Source: Acanthaster planci
Lineage: Eukaryota > Echinodermata > Asteroidea > Valvatida > Acanthasteridae
Direction of reading: 5' to 3'
Assembly (NCBI RefSeq): GCF_001949145.1
Contig: NW_019091366.1
Span: 864,492 to 928,491 of the forward strand
DNA length: 64,000 nucleotides
The position numbers were made by a program, and so were the translations under genes. The notes under the pieces were generated by a model. The model worked only from the letters and a program-made list of their open reading frames with translations, was not told where the DNA came from and made no database searches. Positions within the stretch are counted from its first letter, which is position 1. The number at the start of each line of letters is the position of its first letter. Below are positions 58,801 to 64,000 of this stretch, one piece after another.

Positions 58801-61800
58801 AGGTTTCTGTTTTCTCTTTTCCTGCAGGTCAGTTATACATCTGTGAGAAGGGGCTCGTGTTCCAAGACAGCAGGCATGGAGTGGTCATCTTCCCCAAGTC
58901 CTACTTTGAAGAGATGCAATTCTTTGATGGGGTTAGTGGCATGAAAACAACAGCTGCCCTCTATAGGCAAAAAAGAGTGATTTCTTTTTCTTTTAGAAGT
59001 GTATGCACTTGAGATACATGGCAGCGATGAATGTACAATTTGGGGGGGGGGCAGGATCAAAAAGAAGATTCTTGGCATTTGCCAGCCCCTTCTAGAAATC
59101 AAAAATTGTAATCTTAGATAATGTGTCAGTAGAAAAATTTCTGGTCAAAATGTTCTGTTTCGGATTGACGAAAAAGGGGAGAAATTGGAACTAAACTCTG
59201 CCATGTGACTGAAAATCTCATCTTTCTTGAAGAGTTTTGTACCACGTCCCAGGGATTGAAGCAAAGTTGACTTGAAGAACCAAAATTTCTGTCTTCTGTC
59301 TTCCTGTAGGATTCCTCCAGCGTGATAGCCGCCCTGGTGATCACTTACAGGCATTCCCTACAGCAGTACCTGCCCATGCACTACCACAACCAAGGGGATA
59401 TGGTCATGTTTACGTTCACTCCTAAAACCAGAGCACACAGGGCCTTCTACAGTGAGGTACAGCATGGCTTCAGATTTGACTGACTGGCTAACTCACTGAC
59501 TGGGTGACTCGCTCACTGGCTCACTGACTGACTCACTCACTGACTCACTGACTGACTCACTCACTGACTGGGTGACTCGCTCACTGGCTCACTGACTCAC
59601 TCACTGACTGACTCACTCACTGACTGGGTGACTCGCTCACTGGCTCACTGACTGACTCGCTCACTGACTGGGTGACTCGCTCACTGACTGGGTGACTCGT
59701 TCACTGGCTCACTGACTGACTCGCTCACTGACTCACTCACTCCAGCTATATCTAGAGCATGTTACAAGTGAAAACCATGCTGTTTTCTGTGTATTCAAAG
59801 GTTACTATTTAAAACTGTTCCTATTTTATGAGAGGCGGTTGTCCTTTTGGCAAGACTGAAGCCTAACTGTAGTTGACCAATTTGAAGAGTTACTTGAAGG
59901 TCTTTGGTGTCATTTGACAACCTCTTGATAAGAGGGTCGTACAGAAATTATCAGTTATCTTTGTGCTTCACCGTTGTACATAAACAAAAAACCTGCTGTG
60001 GCTTATGATATTTAAACTACTTTTTACTTGTTGAAATGTAACCAAGTGATGAGGTCATTGACCAATCAGAATTTGTATCAGTTCTGTCTGTGGTGTTGAA
60101 TTATTCAGTAGTGATGTATGTGTTGATCCATCCAGTGATTGCTTCAACAGGTCATCTCTCTGTGGCTGAAGACATCAGACGATCCACTACTGAAGTTGGT
60201 TGACAAGGTTCCTGAGTACTTTGTTGCTCCGTAAGTTTATCATGTCCATTATTCATGGTCTTCAAACTAATTTTAAACGTTCAATGTTGCCATCTTGTGC
60301 CATCACATTTTTGTCAGAAATTTTCTTTGTCTAACTCTGTCACAGACACACGGAACTCCAGATGCAGTATGCCCAGGCTAATAAGCTCAACGTGGACGCT
60401 CGACCCATCAGCGTAGCCATGGCCAATCTTCACCACCTGAAAAGGTCTGTGAATCGATGAGCATTTCGGCAGAAAGCAACACGGCAGATTTGACCCACAA
60501 CAAATTTCCAAGACTGTTTTATCCTGGCTTGACTGAGGTTTGGTAAATTTCGCGCGTGTGCTCCATTCATTGCCTGATATCAGGATGTGCCCATTGTAGT
60601 GTCAATGTGTAAAAGCTCAAATTCTATTTTCATTTGCGCTTCAGAGGCCATGAATGAGAGAAAATAAAGGTAATTTCCATTCTCCGAGTTGACACGCAAT
60701 CATTTCTAACTTCAATCATTTTTTTTCCGCCTAGGTTTCTGGACCACTTTGCTGCTAGCAGTGTTGGTGACGTGCCAATACCGGACAAAGATCTAGCATG
60801 CGTCTTGAATCAGAAACCAGCCGACCAAGTTGACGATTCCAAAGAGAATGGAGAGGTGAGATTTGGGATTGGATTTGTAAAAGTTATGCCTCTTTTATGT
60901 CATTAGCTATCGACACAGTTCAGTTTTGCAGAGACTGCCGGCGAGGAAACCTTGGTGACATGCAGGTACACATTCTGAGGCGCTAAGAAGCTGGACTTTT
61001 GATGTTGCTGCTTTGTCATTTCAGATCGTGGCGACCATCATCACAGGCATCCCAGGCAGTCATAAAGACAACCTGTGTAACATCCTGACAAACATGGCCA
61101 AAGAACAGAGCAGGTGGGTAGAAAATGCAAGACTTCTAATCTTTCTTAAAGGCGTCTCCAGCCAGCATCATTCTTTTTTGTGAAACGCAACATCAAATTT
61201 AGCAAATACTAGAGAGAAAACAAAAGAAGTGGTTGCCCTTTGGCATACTCAATCTCTTATGGTGCTTAGTGTTTGGTTCAAAGAATTTGTAACATTCTTT
61301 GTCAAACATTGACTTAATTCGTTCATGGAAAACTCAATATTGATATTCGAGGCTTTTTTTACAATTGGTACTTTTGCTTCATGAATTTTTCTTCTTTGTC
61401 AAGATCTATTAAATTTGATAAATTCAGATTTGTTTGTATACTTTGAAGTTGGTGTAACTTCAATTTTCTTCTTGTAGGTGGGTGACCCTGCGACAGCCCT
61501 ATGACTCAGCTGATGCGTTTAGCACCGAGGCCCTGCAGACGTCACTCAGTGCCGTCCTGCTAGCCAGCAAGAAGAGGAACGTACGGGCAGCAACTGGGGG
61601 CCGCAAGAAGATGAGAGTGCTCATTGCCACCCCTGGGTAGGAGGATGGGAAGATCTTTGCCCCTTCTAATACTAAGATTTCAGCCACAGCAGTCTTTGAA
61701 TTTCTTTCTGATTAAACCAGCCAACTCTCTAACCGTTGATGAAATTCACAGTCAGATGATGATTAAATTATGATTTAATTTCTGTGTTCTGTATGCTCGG

Positions 61801-64000
61801 ATTTGACCTGACCAGTTGACCCCAACAAGTTTCACAGTCCAGTGGTTATTAAAGATGTTTGCTCTGAAGCGGAGGGTTGTAGGTTTGAGACCCTCCTGAG
61901 TAAACTTGTGAATTTGTTTTTTTCCCACGAGGTCTCAGAAANNNNNNNNNNNNNNNNNNNNNNNNNNNNNNNNNNNNNNNNNNNNNNNNNNNNNNNNNNN
62001 NNNNNNNNNNNNNNNNNNNNNNNNNNNNNNNNNNNNNNNNNNNNNNNNNNNNNNNNNNNNNNNNNNNNNNNNNNNNNNNNNNNNNNNNNNNNNNNNNNNN
62101 NNNNNNNNNNNNNNNNNNNNNNNNNNNNNNNNNNNNNNNNNNNNNNNNNNNNNNNNNNNNNNNNNNNNNNNNNNNNNNNNNNNNNNNNNNNNNNNNNNNN
62201 NNNNNNNNNNNNNNNNNNNNNNNNNNNNNNNNNNNNNNGGACGTGGTGCGCGCAATCACCTGTCACCCAGACTTAGAGGTAGCTCAGCTGGTGCGCATCG
62301 GTGCCGTCACTGCCTGTGTGGACGCGCACAACACCTTCATGGCTCACAGGTTGGTGGCAGTCTTGTCCATGCGACGGTTATTTTGAAGAAAGAGTTCCTG
62401 TAGCCTTGAAATAATGGATCACCGTATTCGAAATGCATTTCAACATTTGGTTTATTTTTGGGGGGGGGTTTTGACTGCAGATATACCTTCCCAAAGCTGC
62501 TGGACCAGTGTGCCCAGGGTTGGGTCAACAACGTGCTCTTCACAAGCTCTACCCCAGGACCAGTGAGTCCCTGACGAAATTAGCCCAAATTTTTCTCTGT
62601 GTCTGAGCTGCTCATATTCAAATGATTTACTTAATCTTTTATTACTCTCTATCGTCCTTCAAACTGTAAGCATAGGAAAATGCAACATGCTCAAAAAGCC
62701 ATTTTGATATGTGGTATAACTTCATGGTGATTGGTTTATGCGATGACTGGTATGCTTTTCCCAAGGATCCTGTGTTATCCATGGTGCAAGAACTCCTACG
62801 AAGGGTCAATCCAGGTCTAGCCTTCATCCTGGCCAACAAAGGCGAAATTTCAAGGTGAATTCTTTCTTCCTCGCGCCCTATGCACACTTGATAATGCAGT
62901 ACTCTGCATGGACACGTTGATATGCATTACATAGTATCTGTGGAGAGGTTGGACTTGATGTGTGGCCATTTCTGGTTTAGAGATGGTTGTTTTCATGGCG
63001 TTATTAAGTAGATGGTACATGACCGAATGTGATTGAGTATGGTTCTCCAATGTTTCAGGCACAAGAAATAGATTGCATATCAATTCGGCTGCAACACTCT
63101 GCCCCTTCGTGTATTTTTGTTGATCTCTTGAATTTGTTGTGTTAAATTTCTGCATGGCAGAAGTGAAGATGTGGACATGATCCTATCTGAGTCACTGTTC
63201 AACACGCCCAGTATGATCAGAGCTAGGCACCTTCTGTGCCCAGGCTGGTAAGTGTTGGCTTGGTTTTTTTTGGGTACTGTGTAGGGCTTTCATACTCAAC
63301 TGAGCTGGTTTACCTTGTCATAAGATTTCTAGTTACAGAATGGGGAACTTGTGTTAGTCAGCAACAAAATCACTCTGACCCATTTGAAAGTACTTGTGTG
63401 GACTAGAATTGTTTTACAAAATTTAGGGCTGTGCTGAATATTCAAATATTAAGATATTCATTGTAAATCGAATGATCAAGTATTATTTTTCAAAATTAAT
63501 TATTTGGGGATAAAAATCAATGAAAGAAACTAGGAAAAAATAGGAGGCACACTATTGCATTCTTCAAAGATGTAACTAAAAGGCAGCTGCATATGTGTGA
63601 CCAATAATAAAGCGGAAAATTCTTTTTAAAGTTTTTGTTCTATGTGTTGTAAAATAGGAATATTTTGTTTCTGCCTTTGTGGGACTTTGGTACAGCTGAA
63701 TAGTTGAAAAGATGTGATCAAAAGGAAGGTGAAGTATCCGAATGTTCAATTATTGGAATTGACTCGACCAGAGCAGTATTCTCTGATGGATTTAATATCC
63801 ACAACCAGTGCAACGGCTCCTTCGTTGATTCTTGAGAGTTGGCTAAAGTGCTGTCTAGAACATTGAGAAGAGGCAGCATTTGGAGAACCACAACTACATG
63901 GAAAAGAAGAAGTCACAGAAAATGAGGAATCACAGAAACTGATATTTTTTCATGTCGAGGTTGGAGGGTCGGTTCGGCTCTGGTGCCCTCTACCCAGCCA
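46819..64000 (+). CDS. Dynein axonemal assembly factor 9 (DNAAF9/C20orf194), 3'-truncated by the window
   Basis: Thirty-two exons join with consistent phases into about 954 visible codons; human DNAAF9 is about 1,180 residues as I recall, so the last part lies to the right. DNAAF9 is a cytoplasmic factor. Its ciliate relative Shulin holds outer-arm dynein in a closed, inactive form for transport, and the vertebrate protein binds the GTPase ARL3. Identity rests on recognisable stretches: VLCILGIDSRYNEGCRELA near residue 50, IPYIAHWHNLHLHCLTDAE near 125, FGSGHTPYPVTGG near 335, QQYLPMHYHNQGDMVMFTF near 610 and PGWLEGRFGSGALYPA at the right edge. No transmembrane segment or signal peptide is evident. 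The family is described as having N-terminal, pita-bread-like and CobW-C-like domains; the degenerate P-loop in exon 26 fits the last part. One junction is broken by an assembly gap (61942-62238). The start is chosen because only this frame joins exon 2 in phase. Confidence 0.85.
47602..47895 (+). pseudogene. BED-like zinc-finger ORF, probably transposon-derived, inside intron 1
   Basis: This open frame of 97 codons starts MSNKVVGKEGDL and contains SWKFSWLETEVDRE, then a Tyr/Lys-rich stretch, GYCKCTWCDACLKH and DIKRHVFSKIEF. Aromatic WLE, then KIDKPGYxxCxWC, then a Cys-to-His spacing of about 20 resembles the N-terminal BED-like finger found on hAT-type transposases and domesticated relatives. 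The expected second His after RHVFSK is absent, and the frame ends soon after, so it is a fragment or degenerate copy. No transposase catalytic region follows. The match is from memory of the motif, not an alignment. Confidence 0.4.
48385..48402. repeat. Perfect 18-bp GC-rich palindrome
   Basis: CGACGGCCATGGCCGTCG reads identically on both strands and is followed by CGTGGCCATCGTG. It lies in a locally repeated context (three GGGCAC words between 48299 and 48383), so it may mark one end of a mobile element. Confidence 0.8.
48648..48749 (+). CDS. DNAAF9 exon 2
   Basis: Acceptor TGCCCACAG. Encodes CARLRHVQSLLREPSDQ then AVLCILGIDSR at the junction; donor GTTAGT. Phase 2 in, phase 2 out. The LCILGIDSRYNEG block, completed by exon 3, is the most recognisable part of the N-terminal domain. 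Confidence 0.85.
48750..49214 (+). other. DNAAF9 intron 2
   Basis: 465 nt, AT-rich; I see nothing beyond splice signals. Confidence 0.7.
49215..49292 (+). CDS. DNAAF9 exon 3
   Basis: Encodes YNEGCRELANYLLFGFLDL and then a charged KEESD segment. Acceptor CCTAAG, donor GTATAT (weaker than consensus). Phase 2 in, phase 2 out. Confidence 0.85.
49293..49716 (+). other. DNAAF9 intron 3
   Basis: 424 nt; its middle is occupied by a Tigger/pogo-like fragment (see the entry at 49357). Confidence 0.6.
49357..49515 (+). mobile_element. Tigger/pogo-like DNA transposon fragment
   Basis: Begins TACAGTAAAATCTCC followed by ATAACTCAAAATCGG, ACTCGAAACTCCGC and TTAATTCAAAG, which is the layout of pogo/Tigger ends (TA target, CAGT terminus, repeated TAACTCGAA words). 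A further AGTAACTCAAAC occurs at about 49466. The opposite terminus is not evident, so this is a remnant; the right boundary is approximate. Confidence 0.5.
49717..49745 (+). CDS. DNAAF9 exon 4 (29 nt micro-exon)
   Basis: Encodes TGIGEDIAD across its boundaries; acceptor AACCACAG, donor GTGAGT. Phase 2 in, phase 1 out. Supported mainly by joining exons 3 and 5 in frame. Confidence 0.7.
49746..50186 (+). other. DNAAF9 intron 4
   Basis: 441 nt. A stretch of CCAAC/CAGCCC words (49918-50000) is locally repetitive; otherwise nothing noted. Confidence 0.6.
50187..50311 (+). CDS. DNAAF9 exon 5
   Basis: Encodes LLILVKKDSIHVHYMPADHA and then IPYIAHWHNLHLHCLTDAE. The hydrophobic strands with the AHWHNL core are characteristic of the family. 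Acceptor TCCATAG, donor GTAAGA. Phase 1 in, phase 0 out. Confidence 0.9.
50312..51854 (+). other. DNAAF9 intron 5 (1.5 kb)
   Basis: Largely AT-rich, but 50755-50960 is noticeably GC-richer, containing GGCGCGCC, GGGCCC and CCAGGCAAAC words, with no splice-flanked ORF. This patch could be a regulatory or older repeat-derived segment. A C-run and A-run sit at 51484-51504. Confidence 0.5.
51855..51954 (+). CDS. DNAAF9 exon 6
   Basis: Acceptor CTCCTTACAG. Encodes HKENEDAAENYKVLSFIEMV and then CSRIGVPYFAR; donor GTAAGC. Phase 0 in, phase 1 out. Confidence 0.88.
51955..52550 (+). other. DNAAF9 intron 6
   Basis: 596 nt; nothing beyond splice signals. An antisense 108-codon open frame here (52247-52573) overlaps exon 7 and has no recognisable features. 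Confidence 0.6.
52551..52629 (+). CDS. DNAAF9 exon 7
   Basis: Acceptor TTTTCATAG. Encodes HVQTFDHFAVEKWPIIQTYG then LEDFG; donor GTGAGT. Phase 1 in, phase 2 out. Confidence 0.9.
52778..52805 (+). CDS. DNAAF9 exon 8 (28 nt micro-exon)
   Basis: Acceptor GTTTCTCAG. Encodes GGFFTMKHE; donor GTGAGT. Phase 2 in, phase 0 out; it joins exons 7 and 9 in frame. Confidence 0.85.
53101..53237 (+). CDS. DNAAF9 exon 9
   Basis: Acceptor CTCCTTACAG. Encodes VVDMTESLSRIYDIVDPVSL, a short KLVTQQLPLFERQW helix and ALLTNVDIS; donor GTAAGT. Phase 0 in, phase 2 out. Confidence 0.9.
53238..53939 (+). other. DNAAF9 intron 9
   Basis: 702 nt. A 115-codon open stretch beginning within exon 9 in another frame (53202-53549) runs into it but has no family resemblance. 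Nothing else noted. Confidence 0.6.
53940..53988 (+). CDS. DNAAF9 exon 10
   Basis: Acceptor TTTAATTTCAG. Encodes KDRSTFGELLESTVVE; donor GTATGA. Phase 2 in, phase 0 out. Confidence 0.85.
54257..54312 (+). CDS. DNAAF9 exon 11
   Basis: Acceptor TTCCACACAG. Encodes PLKSFYSHGRVASPRSDT; donor GTAAAA. Phase 0 in, phase 2 out. Confidence 0.85.
54313..55166 (+). other. DNAAF9 intron 11
   Basis: 854 nt. It contains a perfect 10-bp stem GTGCATCAGG / CCTGATGCAC (54452-54461 and 54470-54479) with an 8-nt loop, and a third GATGCAC-type word at 54482. Otherwise nothing noted. Confidence 0.6.
55167..55272 (+). CDS. DNAAF9 exon 12
   Basis: Acceptor TGGATGCAG. Encodes KPFVFFGQRSGSTTAPDTDG then a Thr/Ser/Gly-rich linker ending SKSAAKHM; donor GTAAGA. 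Phase 2 in, phase 0 out. The linker is low complexity and probably a surface loop. Confidence 0.88.
55273..55745 (+). other. DNAAF9 intron 12
   Basis: 473 nt; nothing beyond splice signals. Confidence 0.6.
55746..55876 (+). CDS. DNAAF9 exon 13
   Basis: Encodes ICQAVGPKSPLCCGRTYFFG, then SGHTPYPVTGGTPRAP and RPPKTDI; donor GTGAGT. Phase 0 in, phase 2 out. A second in-frame acceptor nine bases downstream (exon from 55755) is possible; the first is preferred because ICQ continues the conserved-looking block. Confidence 0.82.
55877..56288 (+). other. DNAAF9 intron 13
   Basis: 412 nt; nothing beyond splice signals. Confidence 0.6.
56289..56373 (+). CDS. DNAAF9 exon 14
   Basis: Acceptor TTCCCGGTCAG. 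Encodes LLSILYKVAIDAVLASIQAY then GQSTSEKE, an amphipathic helix; donor GTCAGG. Phase 2 in, phase 0 out. Confidence 0.87.
56618..56694 (+). CDS. DNAAF9 exon 15
   Basis: Acceptor TGTCTTCCAG. Encodes VEAVCRHTLMEGCADHMLNV then ETYAT; donor GTACTT (weak at +5). Phase 0 in, phase 2 out. Confidence 0.85.
56695..57115 (+). other. DNAAF9 intron 15
   Basis: 421 nt; nothing beyond splice signals. Confidence 0.6.
57116..57200 (+). CDS. DNAAF9 exon 16
   Basis: Acceptor TTATTCACAG. Encodes MQFSLEAFDHFGSLVSLEES then KPSPLVKM; donor GTAAGG. Phase 2 in, phase 0 out. Confidence 0.88.
57201..57518 (+). other. DNAAF9 intron 16
   Basis: 318 nt; nothing beyond splice signals. Confidence 0.6.
57519..57630 (+). 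CDS. DNAAF9 exon 17
   Basis: Acceptor CACCACCAG. Encodes ASLRLTDIVSLEHHGSSLGS then LLFSESFLDSRIAVSHS; donor GTAAGG. Phase 0 in, phase 1 out. Confidence 0.87.
57746..57804. repeat. 59-bp foldback hairpin, copy 2 (in DNAAF9 intron 17)
   Basis: TTAACCCTAACA.. pairs with ..TGTTAGGGTTAA, with a few internal mismatches. Read on the minus strand, its centre CCTCCAACAGGTGAAAGATTG matches the centre of the 43195-43253 copy apart from one base, so the two are inverted copies of one family. Same total length, 59 bp. Confidence 0.85.
57930..58000 (+). CDS. DNAAF9 exon 18
   Basis: Acceptor TTCCGTTGCAG. Encodes QRPTIDSQCLILTSHVPRYV then SWA; donor GTAAGT. Phase 1 in, phase 0 out. Confidence 0.9.
58212..58262 (+). 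CDS. DNAAF9 exon 19
   Basis: Acceptor TTCATTTTCAG. Encodes VDVADKITSKLRETFTK; donor GTAAAA. Phase 0 in and out. Confidence 0.87.
58409..58493 (+). CDS. DNAAF9 exon 20
   Basis: Acceptor GGTTTACAG. Encodes SLDVFGKVLLTGESIVAFGS then KELSAAHE; donor GTAGGG. Phase 0 in, phase 1 out. Confidence 0.88.
58828..58931 (+). CDS. DNAAF9 exon 21
   Basis: Acceptor TTTTCCTGCAG. Encodes QLYICEKGLVFQDSRHGVVI then FPKSYFEEMQFFDG; donor GTTAGT. Phase 1 in, phase 0 out. The alternating beta-strand pattern suggests a compact beta sandwich. Confidence 0.9.
58932..59309 (+). other. DNAAF9 intron 21
   Basis: 378 nt; a G-run at 59042-59051 and nothing else noted. Confidence 0.6.
59310..59456 (+). CDS. DNAAF9 exon 22
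   Basis: Acceptor TCTTCCTGTAG. Encodes DSSSVIAALVITYRHSL, QQYLPMHYHNQGDMVMFTF and TPKTRAHRAFYSE; donor GTACAG. Phase 0 in and out. One of the most recognisable segments. Confidence 0.9.
59476..59743. repeat. CACTGACT-type minisatellite in DNAAF9 intron 22
   Basis: About 270 bp of CACT, GACT and GGCT words arranged in a higher-order unit close to ACTGACTGGGTGACTCGCTC followed by ACTGGCTC, repeated several times with variation. It begins about 20 nt after the exon 22 donor. One strand is nearly free of long purine runs. Copy number is probably polymorphic. Confidence 0.9.
60151..60230 (+). CDS. DNAAF9 exon 23
   Basis: Acceptor GCTTCAACAG. Encodes VISLWLKTSDDPLLKLVDKV then PEYFVA; donor GTAAGT. 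Phase 0 in, phase 2 out. Confidence 0.88.
60346..60444 (+). CDS. DNAAF9 exon 24
   Basis: Acceptor TCTGTCACAG. Encodes HTELQMQYAQANKLNVDARP then ISVAMANLHHLK; donor GTCTGT (weak). Phase 2 in, phase 2 out. Confidence 0.87.
60735..60855 (+). CDS. DNAAF9 exon 25
   Basis: Acceptor TTTCCGCCTAG. Encodes FLDHFAASSVGDVPIPDKDL, then a polar linker ending DDSKENGE; donor GTGAGA. Phase 2 in, phase 0 out. The linker probably separates the preceding domain from the P-loop-like domain. Confidence 0.88.
61025..61113 (+). CDS. DNAAF9 exon 26 (P-loop-like motif)
   Basis: Acceptor GTCATTTCAG. Encodes IVATIITGIPGSHKDNLC then NILTNMAKEQS; donor GTGGGT. Phase 0 in, phase 2 out. A hydrophobic strand leads into G-I-P-G-S-H-K (residues 743-749 of this model), which matches the GxPGSxK form of a Walker A loop. 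The next residues are D-N rather than S/T. Confidence 0.9.
61114..61477 (+). other. DNAAF9 intron 26
   Basis: 364 nt; nothing beyond splice signals. Confidence 0.6.
61478..61636 (+). CDS. DNAAF9 exon 27
   Basis: Acceptor TTCTTCTTGTAG. Encodes WVTLRQPYDSADAFSTEALQ, a basic stretch (SKKRNVRAATGGRKK), then the strand MRVLIATPG; donor GTAGGA. Phase 2 in, phase 2 out. The last strand looks like the next core strand of a nucleotide-binding-type fold. Confidence 0.88.
61836..61901 (+). mobile_element. tRNA-derived SINE head
   Basis: AGTCCAGTGGTTATT resembles a tRNA A-box region, and GGTTTGAGACC (61882-61892) resembles a B box (GGTTCGAxTCC), about 40 nt apart, with GGAGGGT..ACCCTCC pairing around it. 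The body then runs into the assembly gap. Substitutions in both boxes and the lack of an acceptor stem argue for a SINE rather than a working tRNA. Confidence 0.5.
61942..62238. other. Assembly gap (297 N)
   Basis: Undetermined bases. The gap removes the acceptor and the first codons of DNAAF9 exon 28 and follows directly on the SINE-like sequence, so repeat content may explain it. Confidence 1.
62239..62349 (+). CDS. DNAAF9 exon 28 (5' end in gap)
   Basis: Visible part encodes DVVRAITCHPDLEVAQLVRI then GAVTACVDAHNTFMAH; donor GTTGGT. Phase 2 out. The missing start must begin by completing the phase-2 codon of exon 27. Whether only a few codons or a whole extra exon is lost is unknown. Confidence 0.85.
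62481..62562 (+). CDS. DNAAF9 exon 29
   Basis: Acceptor TTTTGACTGCAG. Encodes YTFPKLLDQCAQGWVNNVLF then TSSTPGP; donor GTGAGT. Phase 2 in, phase 0 out. Confidence 0.9.
62766..62854 (+). CDS. DNAAF9 exon 30
   Basis: Acceptor TTTTCCCAAG. Encodes DPVLSMVQELLRRVNPGLAF then ILANKGEIS; donor GTGAAT. Phase 0 in, phase 2 out. Confidence 0.88.
62855..63160 (+). other. DNAAF9 intron 30
   Basis: 306 nt; nothing beyond splice signals. Confidence 0.6.
63161..63247 (+). CDS. DNAAF9 exon 31
   Basis: Acceptor TGCATGGCAG. Encodes SEDVDMILSESLFNTPSMIR then ARHLLCPG; donor GTAAGT. Phase 2 in, phase 2 out. Confidence 0.9.
63248..63959 (+). other. DNAAF9 intron 31
   Basis: 712 nt, AT-rich; nothing beyond splice signals. 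The acceptor (ATATTTTTTCATGTCGAG) is inferred from frame and pyrimidine content. Confidence 0.6.
63960..64000 (+). CDS. DNAAF9 exon 32 (cut by window end)
   Basis: Completes the split Trp codon and continues LEGRFGSGALYPA to the right edge in frame. The combined GWLEGRFGSGALYPA block fits the C-terminal domain of DNAAF9. The remaining exons lie beyond the window. Confidence 0.8.

Noticed and set aside
61836-61901. Functional tRNA gene
   Set aside because: B box has substitutions, no acceptor stem pairing or anticodon arm can be drawn; better explained as a SINE head.

Overview
The window is nuclear DNA from an animal: GT-AG introns, long AT-rich introns, miniature inverted-repeat elements, a tRNA-like SINE head and a 297-base assembly gap. 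Abundant palindromic ACATGT/GTACATGTAC clusters, and a MITE-like element whose ends read CCAATTTCATAG..GCTTAAGCA, are patterns I associate with marine invertebrate deuterostomes, perhaps an echinoderm. That assignment is an impression. I see no bacterial genes, CRISPR arrays or operons.

Left part (1-37 kb): the 3' portion of a large plus-strand gene. Three phase-0 coding exons can be supported: 3874-3939, 26265-26330 and the terminal exon 36705-37079 with its TGA. They encode a Ser-rich, basic, then acidic C-terminal tail (168 residues) that I do not recognise. The exons are separated by introns of about 22 kb and 10 kb, which hold at least three inverted-repeat elements, short tandem duplications and many ACATGT palindromes, but no other exon I can defend. 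From the stop codon to about 46.3 kb the sequence is AT-rich and T-run-rich with no convincing coding capacity. It is best read as a very long 3'UTR, or several nested ones, with polyA signals at 37179 and 46308 and two Pumilio-type sites.

Right part (46.6-64 kb): a compact promoter (octamer, E2F, CCAAT, E-box and YY1-like sites within 90 bp), then the first 32 coding exons of a plus-strand gene I identify as DNAAF9 (C20orf194; ciliate relative Shulin). This protein packages outer dynein arms for delivery to cilia and binds ARL3. Splice phases agree at every junction, giving about 954 visible codons; the gene runs off the right edge. One junction (exons 27/28) is interrupted by the gap. Exon 26 carries a P-loop-like motif in which the usual Ser/Thr after the lysine is Asp. 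DNAAF9 introns contain a BED-like zinc-finger ORF, a Tigger/pogo-like fragment, a SINE head, a CACTGACT minisatellite and a 59-bp foldback that is also present, in inverted orientation, in the upstream gene's presumed 3'UTR.

The two genes lie head to tail with roughly 0.4 kb between the last polyA signal of the first and the promoter of the second. I see no functional link between them.
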